64,000 nt of DNA, taken from the NCBI GenBank assembly GCA_024291935.2, contig CM044309.1, positions 1,798,001 through 1,862,000 of the forward strand, given 5' to 3'. The DNA is from Okapia johnstoni. Lineage: Eukaryota > Chordata > Mammalia > Artiodactyla > Giraffidae. A model generated the notes under the pieces. The model was given only the letters and a program-made list of their open reading frames with translations, was not told where the DNA came from and did no database searches. Positions 22,076 through 34,285 of this stretch are shown here, piece by piece; within the stretch, counting starts at the first letter, position 1; every line of letters starts with the position of its first letter. The position numbers and the translations under genes are program-made.

Positions 22076-22135
22076 AAAACTGCATTTCTTGTATCTCCTG
22101 CATTGGCAGGTGGATTCTTTACCACTGCACCCAAA

Positions 22136-22504
22136 CTGTAATATACCTTAGTACACAAAATTGCTAGCTGGGTTATCAGATTTGGAGTTTTCTCTCCTCT
22201 TGGATATTCTCAGATGTTCAGTATCCCTTATCAGTAATACAAAGGGTCACTTCAAATTATTAAACAATTAAATGGAAAAAGGTGGGCTATCAATCTATTT
22301 ATTAGGGTGTTTGAACTCTGTACACATCAAAGAAGAACAAAAATAGTATATTGTAAGATTGCATGCTTACATACAATAATGGTTATTTTTAAATTAAAGC
22401 TTTTTGTACTAGTCAGGTACAATAGTTATTGAGATTATTGGTTTACTTTAGTGGATATGGGGAACTTTTGGCTCCCAGATTTCTAAAGGTCTATTTTATA
22501 CCAC
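22136..22504. other. Single-copy AT-rich stretch, nothing recognised
   Basis: No gene or repeat between two SINEs. Confidence 0.5.
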
Positions 22505-22720
22505 AGGCTTCTCAGGTGGCTCAGTGGATAAAGAATCCACCTAAAATGTGGGAGACACAGGAGATGTGGGTTTGATCCCTGGGTCAGGAATATTCCCTGG
22601 AGAAGGGCATGGCAACCCACTGTAGTGTTCTTGCCTGGAGAGCCCCCTGGACAGAGGAGCTTGGTAAGTTACCATCCATGAATACAGCAAAGAGTCAGAC
22701 ACTACTAAAGTGACTGAGCA
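22505..22720 (+). mobile_element. Bov-tA SINE
   Basis: From ggcttctcaggtggctcagt to gagtcagacactactaaagt. It has a short internal duplication around the B box (gggagacacaggagatgtgg). Confidence 0.9.
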
Positions 22721-22725
22721 TATAC

Positions 22726-22830
22726 ATACGTGACTAATTCACTTGCTGTATAGCAGAAACTAACCAAACATTGTAAAATAACTATACTTCAACTGAAAAC
22801 ATCTTAAAGAATCTTAAAATAGTTTGAAAC
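22726..22830 (+). mobile_element. L1 3' end fragment
   Basis: ttcacttgctgtatagcaga, aactaaccaaacattgtaaa and actatacttcaactgaaaac follow the sense-strand L1 3' terminus. About 100 bp, directly behind a SINE. Confidence 0.68.
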
Positions 22831-22994
22831 ACTCAAACAAAAAAAATCACACATATTCGGACTACTTTCCTTCTCCTTCTTTCTAGGACTATTGTAAGAA
22901 CTGCAATAAGCCATAGAAGACCCACATCTAATATAACATTTATTAGTTTTCACTTATTAGTGATCAGTAATCAGATAGCAAGTATGTATGTCTA

Positions 22995-23292
22995 AAAATA
23001 TTTATTTATGGTTGTGCTGGATCTCGGCTGCTGTGCGTAGGCTTTGTCTGGTTGCAGCGAGTGGCGGCCGCTCCTCAATGCAGTGTACAGGCTTCTCGCC
23101 GAGGCGGCGTCTCTCGTTGCAGAGCACGGGCTCTAGGCACAGAGGCTCTGGGAGCTGCAGCATTAGGCCCAGTAGTTGTGCTGTGCAGGCTTAGTTGCTC
23201 TGTGGTACGTAAGTCTTCCTGGAGCAGGGATAGAACCCTTGGTCTTTCATTGGCAGGCAGATTCTCATCCATGGTACCACCAACAAAGTCCC
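22995..23292 (-). mobile_element. CHR-type SINE (antisense)
   Basis: Begins aaaatatttatttatggttg (tail side), GC-rich body with cggctgctgtgcgtaggctt, and ends at the tRNA-like head (accaccaacaaagtccc). The small open frames on both strands here come from the SINE. Confidence 0.85.
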
Positions 23293-25125
23293 AAGTACAT
23301 GCATTTTGAAAGAAGTATCTCATATCATATTAAAAAACTAGAATTTCAATTTTGTCATGAAAGTTTTCCTACGAGTTATGAATGTTCAGTCTTGTTGGTT
23401 ATGTCACCTAATAAACAGTTGCAAAGAGATTTGAGTGCTACACATCTAAGCTCTTATCTGTTATCACAATGTCTTTAATTACATGAAAGAGTGATGTTTT
23501 TTCTCAATGGATTGCATTATTTTTAGAAGATGCTTATAAGATATACAGAGGTGTTTATTGAGTACAGTTTCCCTTTTTAGTGTTTAAAAGTAAGTAGTAT
23601 AAACACAGAAGTCAACTGAGGTTGGCAGGTAGAGAGAACAGGGTTGGCATTTACGCTATTATCTGCTGAAGTAAATTGTACAGGCAAAAGCAATCAGCAT
23701 AGATCAATTTAGCCTGTAGAGCTGACTTTCCGATAAAATATTTCTACATTCCTCCTCCCTTTATATTTGCCTACAGGTTATTATTTATTATTGAACAATA
23801 TCACGATTCTTAAGGGAAAATAGTCTAGTTCATGTGAAGTGATGCTATGCTGTGGTGCATGCAGCACACTCAAATTCTTGCAATTACTCTTCTGACTTAC
23901 AGGATAAGGAGCTGTCATACAAGAGTTTCTTCTTGCGATTCTAACCTCAGCGGATTCGTTTCTATTCCGTAACATATTACGTTTATATTCAACAGAAAAA
24001 ATAGTTTTTAATTAAGCAGATTCTATGAACCATTATGTCTGAATAATTTTTATTCTTTTGTAAAACGAGCTGAGGGTTGTGTTTAGCTTGATACAGCGTA
24101 TAAAAATCCATGAACTATTTTGGGCTATTAAGTGTTGGGGGAGTTTTTATCCTAATTATGTTTCAGAGATTATAACACACTAGGAATAAGCACTATATGC
24201 TTATTTCTAGGTCATATAGTTATTACAAGAGTGATGTCATGATGTCTGTATTACAAGATGAATTGTGTATGCATAACATTATTATTGTCAATAAAATATC
24301 AAGTGTTAATTACTAAAAATTTTGTTTAAAATTTAAAGAAAGCATGGAGCAAATGATACCTAGAACTTTATTAAATACCCGTGGTGGACTTTACATTACG
24401 CTAGGACCTATGTGCTATACAAGTTGAGTGTGACATAGTTGTCTTTCCAGTCTTATATTTGGGAAGACAAAAGTAATGCATGAAAAATAACAAGAGAAAT
24501 AAGACCACAAAGCGATAAACCACACGGCAATTGACTGGGGAAGTTCAGAGAAAAGCGAGATAGATAGAGGACTTTATAATTTGAAGAATGTTTCTTAACA
24601 ATTTTAAAGTTGATTTGGTGTGATAATGTGAATAAAATTCAGATAATTAGAGAAAACGACCATCTGGACTTGTAGAATACCAGAAGCACAATATGCTGGA
24701 TGTAGCTTTGTGTCTTAAGGGAACCAAAGACTAGAGGAAACATACTGATTTCTCAGTGAGAAAACAATTCTAGTGAATAGAGTGGGCAAGATCAGTGAAG
24801 GCTTCAAAAGCTATGGACCAAACATATAAAAATAGCTATCATCTATTTATCTATCCATCATCTATTATCTATCTAATTCAGAAGCTCCTGACTCCCTAAG
24901 TCAATAATAGAAATACTTTTGACAATTGGAACTGTATTTGAGTAACACTGACAGTCCATGAGGATAAATTTAGATTCAGTATATTTTCTGTCCAAAAGCA
25001 GCGCCTCCTCCCGAAACTTGTTCATTTTAGTCACTTAAAGTAACTTATGTAATAATAGATGATATTTCCTTTGTGCCAAAATTAACTACTTGGTTGATGT
25101 ATGGAAGGGAAGCTACCATTAATTA
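23293..25125. other. Single-copy AT-rich stretch, no gene seen
   Basis: 1.8 kb with no recognised transposon except the ATCT microsatellite at 24834-24876. The 100-codon frame at 23176-23478 begins in the CHR SINE and has no domain. Confidence 0.55.
24834..24876. repeat. (ATCT)n interrupted tetranucleotide repeat
   Basis: ATCT/ATCA units (tatcatctatttatctatcc and on), imperfect. Confidence 0.88.
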
Positions 25126-25315
25126 AACTATCATATTTTAAACATGGGGTTGGGCACATCATGTGTTTTATAATTCTTCACAGCAATGCTTGGAGTTAGA
25201 CATTTTTTACCATTGAAAGCTAGAACTTAGGGCCATTAGGAATAAGTTATCAAGCAAGTCCAAACTTCTCTAACTCCAAAGTCGATGCTTTATTTTATAA
25301 CCAAGCTGCCACAAA
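25126..25315 (+). repeat. MIR SINE remnant
   Basis: catgtgttttataattcttc, then cacagcaatgcttggagtta, ending ctaactccaaagtcgatgct and ccaagctgcc, in MIR order. A mammal-wide ancient SINE. Confidence 0.72.
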
Positions 25316-27970
25316 AATTGTAAGTAGTTCAATTAATTAGATATATTTATCTTTGCTTCACTCGCTTCTACAATGATATGCCCCCTCTCCAATTTCTGGG
25401 AACGCAGATGTGCATATCAGTACCAGCTGCCCGTGTCTCTGAGCACACAGTTGATGCCACCGAAGGCAGGCACCTGATGTCAGTTGAGTCAAATGTTCTT
25501 GCTTATATAGAAATTTTAACTAAGATACACTGAGATGCATTGAGCTGATATTGATAAGTGGATCTCTAACTTATAAGGTAAAGCAAGAATCACCACCATG
25601 AAAAGCCATGGCATGTTGCAAGGGAAAGTGAAGTGAAAGCAAAACATAAAAACCTTGGATAGGAAGCATGTCCCCCGAGAAGCAAATGAAACAGACGTGG
25701 ATTGAGAAACAGAGGGATGCAGGAGTCTGTGACTTTGTTTAACTAAAAATGTCTTTGTTAGTTCCTCTTGCTTGAACAGACATGTCTCTAGGTTGAAAAT
25801 CCTATTTTCATGGCAAGTTGTGGATTTTATACAATTTTACAGCATCTTGTGGTACAGAGGAAAAACTGAGTCTTAGTTTTGTTTTTATCTCTTCTTAAGC
25901 AATTTGCTTTTTCTTAGTAGAAGCTTGTAAGTTTTGTCGTGATTTTTGTTTGTTTGACACTGTTGTTGTTCAGGGCATCTATCTCAATGACCCACTCTGA
26001 TTTAGGTATGCAGAAATGGCACATTCGTCTAGTTTTATTTAATGAAACACTACTATAGCAATTTTCAATGTGAATACAAATATAAGGGACTTATACATAA
26101 GTAAAAGAAATTACCTGGTAGAAATAAATTTATCTTTTTTTTAATGAAGGGGAATTAGTAGTAGCATAATTTAAACCAAAGTTTTTGCTTTGTATGTCTT
26201 TAGTAAAGTGATTATTTCCAAGACTTTTATAGACAACTATCATGTGTGAAGATTATATAAGAATATCAAAACAATGTATAGACAGTGAATCTAATGCATT
26301 TAGATTTAATTCAATAGTAATGGTAGGAAACCATTATTAGTTTTGGGTGCTCTGTTATGTAATAAATTATTTCTTTAGTGTTAATATAAAATGTGACAGC
26401 AATTTCTGAAAATATCTACTTGCAATATTGGAAAGAACAACCGCCACGTTGCTTTGAAGGAGTCTGGTGAGCTTTACTCTTTCAGCCACTCTCTCCACCT
26501 AACAAACATTCACTGGGTGTGCCAGTCGTGGGCCACCTCTCTTCTTCTTTATCCAAAATAGCCCAGTGAACCAAGCACACAAACATCCCTGCTCTTGCTG
26601 AGCTGAGGCTTTTTCATGTGTCCATTTCCCACAGCTGATTAAAATGCAACATAAGTGCTTGGCAGCTTTCACCACTAACACACACAATTTGTGTATTTAT
26701 GCTTCTCCACTGTGTTTACTTAGTCACTCAGTTTGCTCATTCTCTCAAATGGTAAGAGCAAAGAGCAGGTAAATCCCTAGATTTCTTAGTACAAGATCAT
26801 TTAACAAAGACCCATGGCAGTGGTACTTCAGAGAACATATGAAAACTGTCATGAAAGTGCTAAGGAACCATTTTGAAAAATAAACCACTTGTAAAATCAG
26901 GCAATTTATAGACATAAGTTTATAAATATAGTTTGGGAAACTGAAAAAAATCATGAGTACTTGGAATTCTATTTGCACATAACACTTCATAAGGAAGATG
27001 AGAAATAGGCAGAGAATTCAAGGAAAGATGAATGTGGGGATATGGACAAATCCATGCAAAATCTCAATCTTAAAATCATCACAAAGTCCTTGTTGACTCT
27101 ACAAAAGACGCACATTAAAGGGACAGGAAATCTCACCACCAGCTATAATAACATTACTGAGCCAGGATTAAAATTTCTCCAAAGCAAAATGAAATTGAGA
27201 AAGTAAGAATATATAGTTTCGTATCATTATGCAAAGTGTTTCCTGGGTACACGCAGGGGAGATTTGAAAGAAATACGCAACACGGCACTTACCGCTGGAA
27301 GCAATAGGCCAGAACGGACGCTGGGGGTAGTGGCGCTGGGCAGTCAATCCAAGGCCATTGGGTGCTGCTTCACATGCCTAGAGACTATGGAGAAAAACAA
27401 ATTCCTCAAAGTTCTGTAGCCGCAATTCACAACAGAGAGTTCCCGAAAGCAATTCTTAGTTCAGAGAGAAGAACTTCTGGGTCCTGACACCAGACAAGCA
27501 CAGAGTTCTTGCCAGCAGCCAGCCACCAAAATCCACAACCATCAGGAGGCACTGGTATAAGGAAACTTTCACAGAAGCTAGAACTAACATCAGGAAGCAT
27601 TTGCAATATACCATCAAGGGAAAACAAAGATGCACCACTTTATATATAATACAATATTGAGAAACACATATGTTATATGTAGAAAACAAAGATATTTTCT
27701 TCAATAAACATGATTTAAATTTATAATCATGAAAACTATTACTTTTCTGTAATTCCATCTAATTGTTATCAAATGTTATGTAATATGCACCCCGTTTGCG
27801 ATTTAAGTTCCATCTTCCTGTCCATTTGAGAGTTTTACATTTTAGAGATTGGTTTGTTCTGTGGATCAAAATGGATTGGTAAATATTAAAGTCGGAGTGA
27901 GTGAGGAAGGAGTGACTATTACACAGTCCTGTACCCTTTGATCAAAGGGGGCAATGGGGCAGAAAGAAGC
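25316..27970. other. Single-copy stretch, no gene seen
   Basis: 2.65 kb without a recognised transposon. Frames of 60-100 codons (for example 27456-27758 minus) carry no domains. A splice-donor-like gcggtaagt lies on the minus strand at about 27289-27297, isolated and unsupported. Confidence 0.5.
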
Positions 27971-28099
27971 ATTGTTGTTGTTCAGTTGCTCTTTGCGACC
28001 CCAAGGACTGCAGCATGCCTGTCCTTCACTGTCTCCTGGAATTTGCTCAAACTCATGTCCATTGAGTCGGTGATGCCATCCAACCATCTCATCCTCTGT
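27971..28099 (-). mobile_element. BovB 3' end fragment (antisense)
   Basis: From attgttgttgttcagttgct through catgtccattgagtcggtga to ccatctcatcctctgta. About 130 bp of the LINE terminus, lacking about ten bases in the tcgtgtccgactct region. Confidence 0.9.
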
Positions 28100-28430
28100 A
28101 TCTCCCTCAAATACATTTTTTAAGAAATGCCTAAAATACTAGTTCCAACAATGAGAGTTTTATGATTTGGATCCAATTTTCATGGAAGCTGAAAGGAATT
28201 TTCGGGATTCATCACCATGCGCTTCCTTCGGATGAAAGGTGGAGACAGGGGCCCGCCAGAGATGCTCTGGGTGTGAAAAGTGAGACAGTCCTGTGCGAGA
28301 TGGGACTGGTGGTCGTGCCTGAGAGGGTCGGACAGTCCGCTTACGTTGGTTCAGTCGGAAAGAGAAGCTGTCGCAGCAATAAAATTAGGTGGAATGAGAA
28401 CTGCTAGACATTAAAAAAAAAAAAAAAAAA
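28100..28430 (+). pseudogene. Possible retroposed transcript 3' end with polyA
   Basis: GC-richer sequence ends in an 18-A run (28413-28430). AATAAA at 28378-28383 lies about 30 bases before the A-run, the normal spacing of a cleavage signal. An 81-codon frame (28162-28407) precedes it but matches no family I know. No flanking duplication was found, so it may instead be an unnamed SINE-like element or a chance A-run. The left edge is unknown. Confidence 0.35.
28378..28383 (+). promoter_or_regulatory. AATAAA polyadenylation-type signal
   Basis: Canonical hexamer about 30 bases upstream of an 18-A tract. If the tract is a retroposed tail, this was the parent transcript's signal. Confidence 0.45.
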
Positions 28431-30369
28431 GACTTTGATTTTTTCCAGATTAGTGCCTCTTCTTTTCTTGAGAACTGTTACCAGGCAAAATGTAACCTGA
28501 CTGCCACAGGTATTTATTTCCATTTTCGGTCCAAAGCCCACCTTCAGGTTTCTTGCTAATAATATCATTTGCAGTTTTAGTGAGGGACTCGCTTATTTAT
28601 ACCCCCTAAATGAAAGTTGACGTGTTTACACTGAGCACCGAAGGGCTTAACTATAAACTGTACAGCAGGTAGGCTGATGTCTAGACGGTGTAGGCGATGG
28701 CAGCCAGCCACAGGGAAGCAGACTCTGTGATCTAACCCTTTAGGAAGCTGGGGGCGCTGGTCTCCAGGGGCTCTGGGATAACTGTCCCCAGACATGAAAG
28801 AGTGTATCCTTTCAAAGGTTATCGGGACCAGTTAGAATGTCTGCAGAAATCTGTATTAAGAAATGATCTGTCAGTTGGTCAGTTTTAATCCAACAGTCAC
28901 CAAAAAGAAATGCTAAATTAAATGAGAATGAAAATAGCTTGCAAAACTATCTTTCACTTATGCTAAAATCAATTAGTTCTCAGATTGAAATAGTCAATTA
29001 ACAACCCGAGTGATGAAATAAATTGAAAGAAAATAAGCCTTAACTTTGTGTGTAACAGACTATTAATCAATCTAAGATATATGTTCATTCAAATTAACAT
29101 GGCAATCAATATGGTAACAGATATTGGAGTCCATTTCTACCATACACACCAGGTAATTCATAACTTGGAAACATTTGATCTCCTGCATGTGAACTCTTAG
29201 GCAACCACTTTGCTTTTTATCTTGACCATGAATTTGTTTAACTGAAGCATGCAGCACACAATCTAGATGCCTTATTGACCTTAAAACAAATCAGTGAGGA
29301 CTGAAGTCTCTTCTTCTTAATAAAAAAAAAAAAAACTGTTTGGTGAGTCTACCTGTGAAAGTTTATATCCATCATTTGTATTTATGATACAGCAATAATG
29401 TAAAAGTCTGAGTGCTTTTATCAACAAACCAACAAACGCAGAGCTCAAGAAAACTGCAAGTTTGACAGCAACGGGGAGACTGCATTTTCATTATTCAAAA
29501 AATAATGCTAGTGTCAAGATTTGAGAAACAAGAAGGAAGTGCAATCAATGTAAGGAGCCTCCAGTTTACCTGCTTCCTCATACTTTGTTTGTAGCATCAA
29601 GATGAGTTTGTTTTGAACTTGATATATTTTATTTCACTTATCCATCAGTTTAAGATAGAAAACATTGTTTGACATCCTGTTAGAATTTATTGAAAGTGAA
29701 AATTACTAAATTTAATTTTAACCTACTACTTAATTTTATCTTAACTCTGTATTCCTAAATAAAGCCTCTGAATTCTCTATCCAAATACCATTTCTATTAT
29801 GATGCTCTTGAGCACTGAAAGTTTGATCTAGCTCTATAATCCTATCCAACTCTGATCTCATATAACTAGAGCTTTTAAAATCTTAACTTTCATGTCATGT
29901 CTCTGACATTTATTTTGGATACAACAGAATGAGCTTAAAACAAAACAAGTGATACTTATATGCAAGGTATACAACTTCTTTCTGGCAAGGTTCTTATCTT
30001 TTCAATAAACCATTGAATTTATTGCCCATGTTTTTTCTTTAAAGGAAAACTTGACCTTGTCTCATACCACATTTAGTGACACTTTAGCTGTAATAAAAGG
30101 GCTTCTTTTCTTTCTGATAGCTGGTTTCTTTTATAAAATTAAATAGGAAACTTTTCCCTACTGGCATCTAATTCTTATCATTTTCTGCTATTTTTTTGTT
30201 ATTGTCAGAAAATATATTCTCAAGGCCATCTTCAAAGTTAAATTTACTTATAAGGCTTTTTCCTTCCTCTAGCCACAGAACAATTTTGTGTGCCACTGCC
30301 CAATTGAAAGGAAAAACAAAATTACAGACTAAAGTAGAAAAATCAGGTTTTACAAGAGTGAAACAATAC
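28431..30369. other. Single-copy AT-rich stretch, no gene seen
   Basis: 1.9 kb without a recognised transposon. A 14-A run at 29322-29335 overlaps an AATAAA but has no recognisable body upstream. Frames of up to 72 codons only. Confidence 0.55.
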
Positions 30370-30575
30370 ATGTTTACCATGGGGCAAGCACTCTTCTAAT
30401 AATTTGTACATATCTTTATTCAAATGGACACAAGGTGAATTTCAAACTCAGAGAAGGTAAGTAACTTGCTCATGTCACATGTTGGCCAGGAATTAGGTGA
30501 TGGAGTCAGAAATTAAGCATGTATTTACTTGCAAAGTCTGCCATCTTATGACTATGCCATACTGTTTTTAAATAT
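30370..30575 (+). repeat. MIR SINE remnant
   Basis: ggggcaagcactcttctaat, then cagagaaggtaagtaacttg (MIR core), then aagtctgccatcttatgact and gccatactg. One of the better MIRs here. Confidence 0.82.
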
Positions 30576-30699
30576 TGCTTTGACTATGTTTCCCATTGAA
30601 GCAAAGCATAGAATTAGGTAAATCAAATGTTTAAAAAGTAAATATATGATTCACATGAAAATAAAAGGGAATTTTAACAGCATGTAAGTAACCTCGTGG

Positions 30700-30908
30700 T
30701 GCTTTCCAGGTGGCATAGTGGTTAAAAATCTGTCTGCAATGTGGGAGACCCGGGTTCGATCCCTGGGTTGGAAAGATCCCCTGGAGAAGGAAATGGCAAC
30801 CCACTCCAGCATTCTTTCTTGGGAAATCTCATGAACAGACGAGTCTGGCAGGCTACAGTCCATGGGGTCACAAGAGTCAGACATGACTTAACAACTAAAC
30901 AACAACAA
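30700..30908 (+). mobile_element. Bov-tA SINE, full length
   Basis: From gctttccaggtggcatagtg, with an intact B-box-like gggttcgatccctgg, to cttaacaactaaacaacaac. A short aagtaac on both sides may be the TSD. Confidence 0.94.
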
Positions 30909-31164
30909 AGTAACTTTGTAGTATTTTATTTTACTCAACTATTTTATCAAAGTTCTGAAAAAGTTTGCTACCATACTTTGACTTTTTTAAAAAAGTAAAT
31001 GTACAGCTTTTTATTTTCTTGTGGAGGATATGTATGAAGAATGAGTGTTCTCATTGTACAGAAAGATCCTTAGTCAATACTTCCAAAGTTCCCTGAAATA
31101 ATACACCATTGGTTTTTTGTTATAGATAGTACTTACATTCTAAAAATTTCCTGTTGTTATTGGG

Positions 31165-31383
31165 TGGGTTTCCCAGGTGGCCCTAGTGGTAAAGAACCTG
31201 CCTGCCAGAGGAGGTTAGACATGAGAGACGCAGGTTCAATCCCTGGGTCAGGAAGATCCCCTGGAGGAGGGCAGGGCAACCCACTCCAGTGTTCTTGCTC
31301 TAGAATCCCACGGACAGTGGAGTCTGGTGGGCTGCCGTCCACAGGGTCACCCAGAGTGGGACACAACTAAGTGTCTTAGCATC
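31165..31383 (+). mobile_element. Bov-tA SINE with a 14-bp head insertion
   Basis: Head ggtttcccaggtggccctag; an insert (gaggttagacatga) lies between the A and B boxes. Tail ggacacaactaagtgtctta. gttgttat at 31153-31160 and 31391-31398 may be the TSD. Confidence 0.92.
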
Positions 31384-31915
31384 CTATCACGTTGTTATGG
31401 GGCAGATGCCTAATACTGAAGTGTACTGGGAAAATATTACAAAGTCAGTAAAATATAAGGAGTTCGTTACACAGTATGCTAATAGGCATGTAAGAGATTT
31501 TTTTGTAAAGTTAAGAAAGAAAAGCACCAGTAAACTATGTAATGCTGTATATTGGTCTGTCATGTTTTTAAGCTGGGAGCAGAGCATGGACATAAACCAT
31601 TCAACCAAAGAGACCCTCAGACTGCCACTCGGACTCTCGAAACTACTAAAAATGAGAGGGTAAGATTCCATCATCATGGATCACCGACCCCGCCAACAAC
31701 CTTATTTTGAACTTCTAATGTCACTTGGGCTGGATTCAAAGAAAATACTTTGTGTGCATGTACAGTAATCTGCACAACTGACTGCTCCGTATTTCTGCAC
31801 ATTAAGAACGGTTCTAATGAAATTTGAATTTAATGCAGTGCTTGTAATTTTACTTTGATCATAGAGTTGCTAAACTATGAAACATTAAATGATTTTTTCT
31901 TTTAAACTACAATAA
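31384..31915. other. Single-copy stretch, no gene seen
   Basis: Opposite-strand frames of 88 and 96 codons overlap at 31387-31677. Neither has a recognisable domain and both are probably chance. Confidence 0.45.
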
Positions 31916-32100
31916 TGGGAAAGATTGAGGGCAGGAGGAGAAGGGGATGACAGAGGATGAGATGGTTGGATGGCATCACTGACTCAGTGGACACGAGTTT
32001 GAGTAAACTCTGGGAGTCGGTGATGGACAGGGAGGCCTGGTGTGCTGCGGTTCATGGGGTCGCGAACAGTTGGACACTACTGGGCAACTGAACTGAACCG
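31916..32100 (+). mobile_element. BovB 3' end fragment
   Basis: From tgggaaagattgagggcagg to the terminal gggcaactgaactgaaccg. A 185-bp extreme 5' truncation. Confidence 0.94.
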
Positions 32101-32127
32101 ACACTAAAATCAATGTAATATTGATCT

Positions 32128-32171
32128 ATTTATTTAAATTATTTGTTTTTATTGGAGGATAATTACTTTGC
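32128..32171 (-). mobile_element. Minimal L1 insertion (about 44 bp) with target duplication
   Basis: tttattggaggataattact is the ruminant L1 3' UTR end, preceded by T-rich tail sequence. aatattgatct at 32117-32127 and 32172-32182 is an exact 11-bp repeat; part of it (caatattg) is also L1 consensus, so 5' microhomology joining is likely. Confidence 0.78.
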
Positions 32172-32469
32172 AATATTGATCTTTTATATGTTATCTGAAT
32201 TAAAAGTTGCTTTTACGAAAGTTTACGAAATTAGTTGAAAGTAAAAAGCATTAGTTGAAATACCTGAGATGGGATTAAGAGGATACAGATTCTATTCTAA
32301 TTGCTTGCTTGTCTTCTCTACCTCTTATGATTTAAAGATATTGACATCATAGGAACAATAGTAACAGAATAACTCATCAGGGGAATGGATTTTTTTAAAC
32401 AATTCTTATTATCACCTATATAACCTCAGCAAATATGTTATTATAGGGAATTGTACTTTACTGTACGTA

Positions 32470-32670
32470 GGTGGTTTGGTCACTAAGTCGTGTCTGACTC
32501 TTGAGACTCCATGGACTGTAGTCTGCCAGACTCCTCTGTGCATGGGATTCTGCAGGCCAGAATACTGGAGTGGGTCACCATTTCCTTCTCCAGGGGATCG
32601 TCCCAACCCAGGGACTGAACCCGGGCCTCCTGCATTGCAGGCAGATTCTTTACTGACTGAGCTTTGAGAT
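32470..32670 (-). mobile_element. Bov-tA SINE
   Basis: From ggtggtttggtcactaagtc to gattctttactgactgagct. The head end is degraded (tttgagataag in place of the usual accagggaagc). Confidence 0.92.
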
Positions 32671-34006
32671 AAGCACTTTAAGGCTGAAAAATGATTGCAA
32701 TCAGATAGCCACAGGTGGTTATTTAGAAATGCTCTTTTAAAAGCATTTCCATACAAATTATAAACGTTAATGTAGAGTCTTCTTCATTGCACAGGCCTGG
32801 AGAAAGAAATCATTAAATAGGTGATTTATTATTATCAAGTGCCCCAGAATATATGCATCTGCTGCTAAATGTCATAGCAAGTATTTATTAAATATGAACT
32901 TAAATGTAAATGTGCCACTTAAACCACCATCTATTCTCATTCTGGCAAAAGGCATTCAGCAAATGGCAAAAATGCTTTCGGTTTTCATCCAGTGAAAACT
33001 TGCTCTACATTAATATCTTCTGAATTGAATGTTTTTTTTCGAAAGATAGCTTTCCTCTGTCATCCAACTACAAAATTCTTGTGGTAACTGTCATGGTGTC
33101 TGATGCATTGTCCTTAGTATCTTGTGTACAGTTTTAATTAAATCTGGAAAGCTTCATTTCCACACTGCCGCGTGGAACTGAATGGCTCAACATTCTCAGG
33201 CTGCGGTCTTGGCATCCAGCTTGTAATAGTGTCTCTTGCTGTGTTAACTAGCTGTTCCGTCTGCATAGTTGCTGGGCTTGACCTTCTCATCTTCTAGTGT
33301 TCAGATTAACAGAAAGTAGAGTGGCTGAGAGCCCTCCCTGATGAAATCTTTGTGCTTGCTTCTTAATTCAGAGTATGGTGATAATAATAGTTCTTAGCTT
33401 AAGCACAATCCATTTTAAAAGTTCTATAATTGCTAAATTATGATAATCATAATCATGTGAGATGACTGCAAGGGAGGTGATCAGAAAATATACTTTTGTG
33501 TTTTAAAAGGATTTTTATTTATCCATTTCAAAGCATGCCTGCTTGAAGTGTTATGTAGCTAGTATTTCAATTACGCAATTTTTAAGAGGCTATTGCTGCA
33601 ATTACTTACTTGGAAATAATGAAGAACTTCTCATTCCATCATGTTCTGCAATGTGATAGCATATGCCCCAATCTTCGGGTATACTGACAGTCAGCAGCAG
33701 GATATAGCTCATTTTTTGAAACTGGTTATGCGCTGGCTTAAAATAAATAAGTGGAAAGAAAAAATGTATTTCCATTTATCAAAAATGAATAATTATGTAC
33801 ATTTAGTAAACTTTATGCTCAGTTTGGGGATCATCTCCCCTTGCAAAGATGATATTCTCAGTCTTCATCACATTAAAGAAGCCCTGCTTGTGGTTTAACT
33901 TACTAAACATTACTTTTAACCTTGGGGCACTTGACCTACTGTCTCCTTCACCTATTGTAAGCCAAACTAGAGTCTGAATGTTTTAACACTTCGTAAAACC
34001 TTGGTA
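32671..34006. other. Single-copy stretch, no gene seen
   Basis: 1.3 kb without a recognised transposon. The frame at 33641-33898 (85 codons) is domain-free. Confidence 0.55.
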
Positions 34007-34285
34007 CAGAGAAGGCAATGGCACCCCATTCCAGTGCTCTTGCCTGGAAAATCCCATGGACAGAGGAGCCTGGTAGGCTGCAGTCCATGGGGTTGCAAAG
34101 AGTAGGACACGACTGAGCGACTTATCTTTCATTTTTCACTTTTTTTGCACTGGAGAAGGAAATGGCAGCCCACTCCAGTGTTCTTGCCTGGAGAGTCCCA
34201 GGGACGGGGGAGCCTGGTGGGCTGCCGTCTATGTGGTCGCACAGAGTCGGGCACGACTGAAGCGACTTAGCAGCAGCAGCAGCAG
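34007..34285 (+). mobile_element. Bov-A2/ART2A dimer SINE with (AGC)n tail
   Basis: Unit 1 (gagaaggcaatggcacccca to cgactgagcgactt) and unit 2 (actggagaaggaaatggcag to cgactgaagcgacttag) are joined by tctttcatttttcactt. It ends in (CAG)5, the tail microsatellite typical of this family. The TSD aaccttggta is exact at 33997-34006 and 34286-34295. It looks young from its closeness to the family pattern. Confidence 0.96.

Larger units (their letters stand above)
20056..22135 (-). mobile_element. Bov-tA SINE interrupted by an L1
   Basis: SINE parts 20056-20221 (tttactcagttgctcagtcg to aaaactgcatttctt) and 22090-22135 (tgtatctcctgcattggcag to ctgcaccc) join at a 15-bp repeated target. The SINE is minus strand and otherwise near complete. 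Confidence 0.92.

Noticed and set aside
24834..24876. Repeat array as a possible CRISPR-like or regulatory array
   Set aside because: A simple ATCT microsatellite; there are no spaced repeats anywhere in the window.
27280..27300. Splice donor on the minus strand (gcggtaagt) as evidence of an exon
   Set aside because: Isolated motif with no acceptor, coding frame or homologous peptide nearby; such matches occur by chance.
30700..30800. tRNA gene suggested by a B box (gggttcgatccctgg)
   Set aside because: This and similar B-box hits are the tRNA-derived heads of Bov-tA and CHR SINEs; no cloverleaf or 3' acceptor stem follows.
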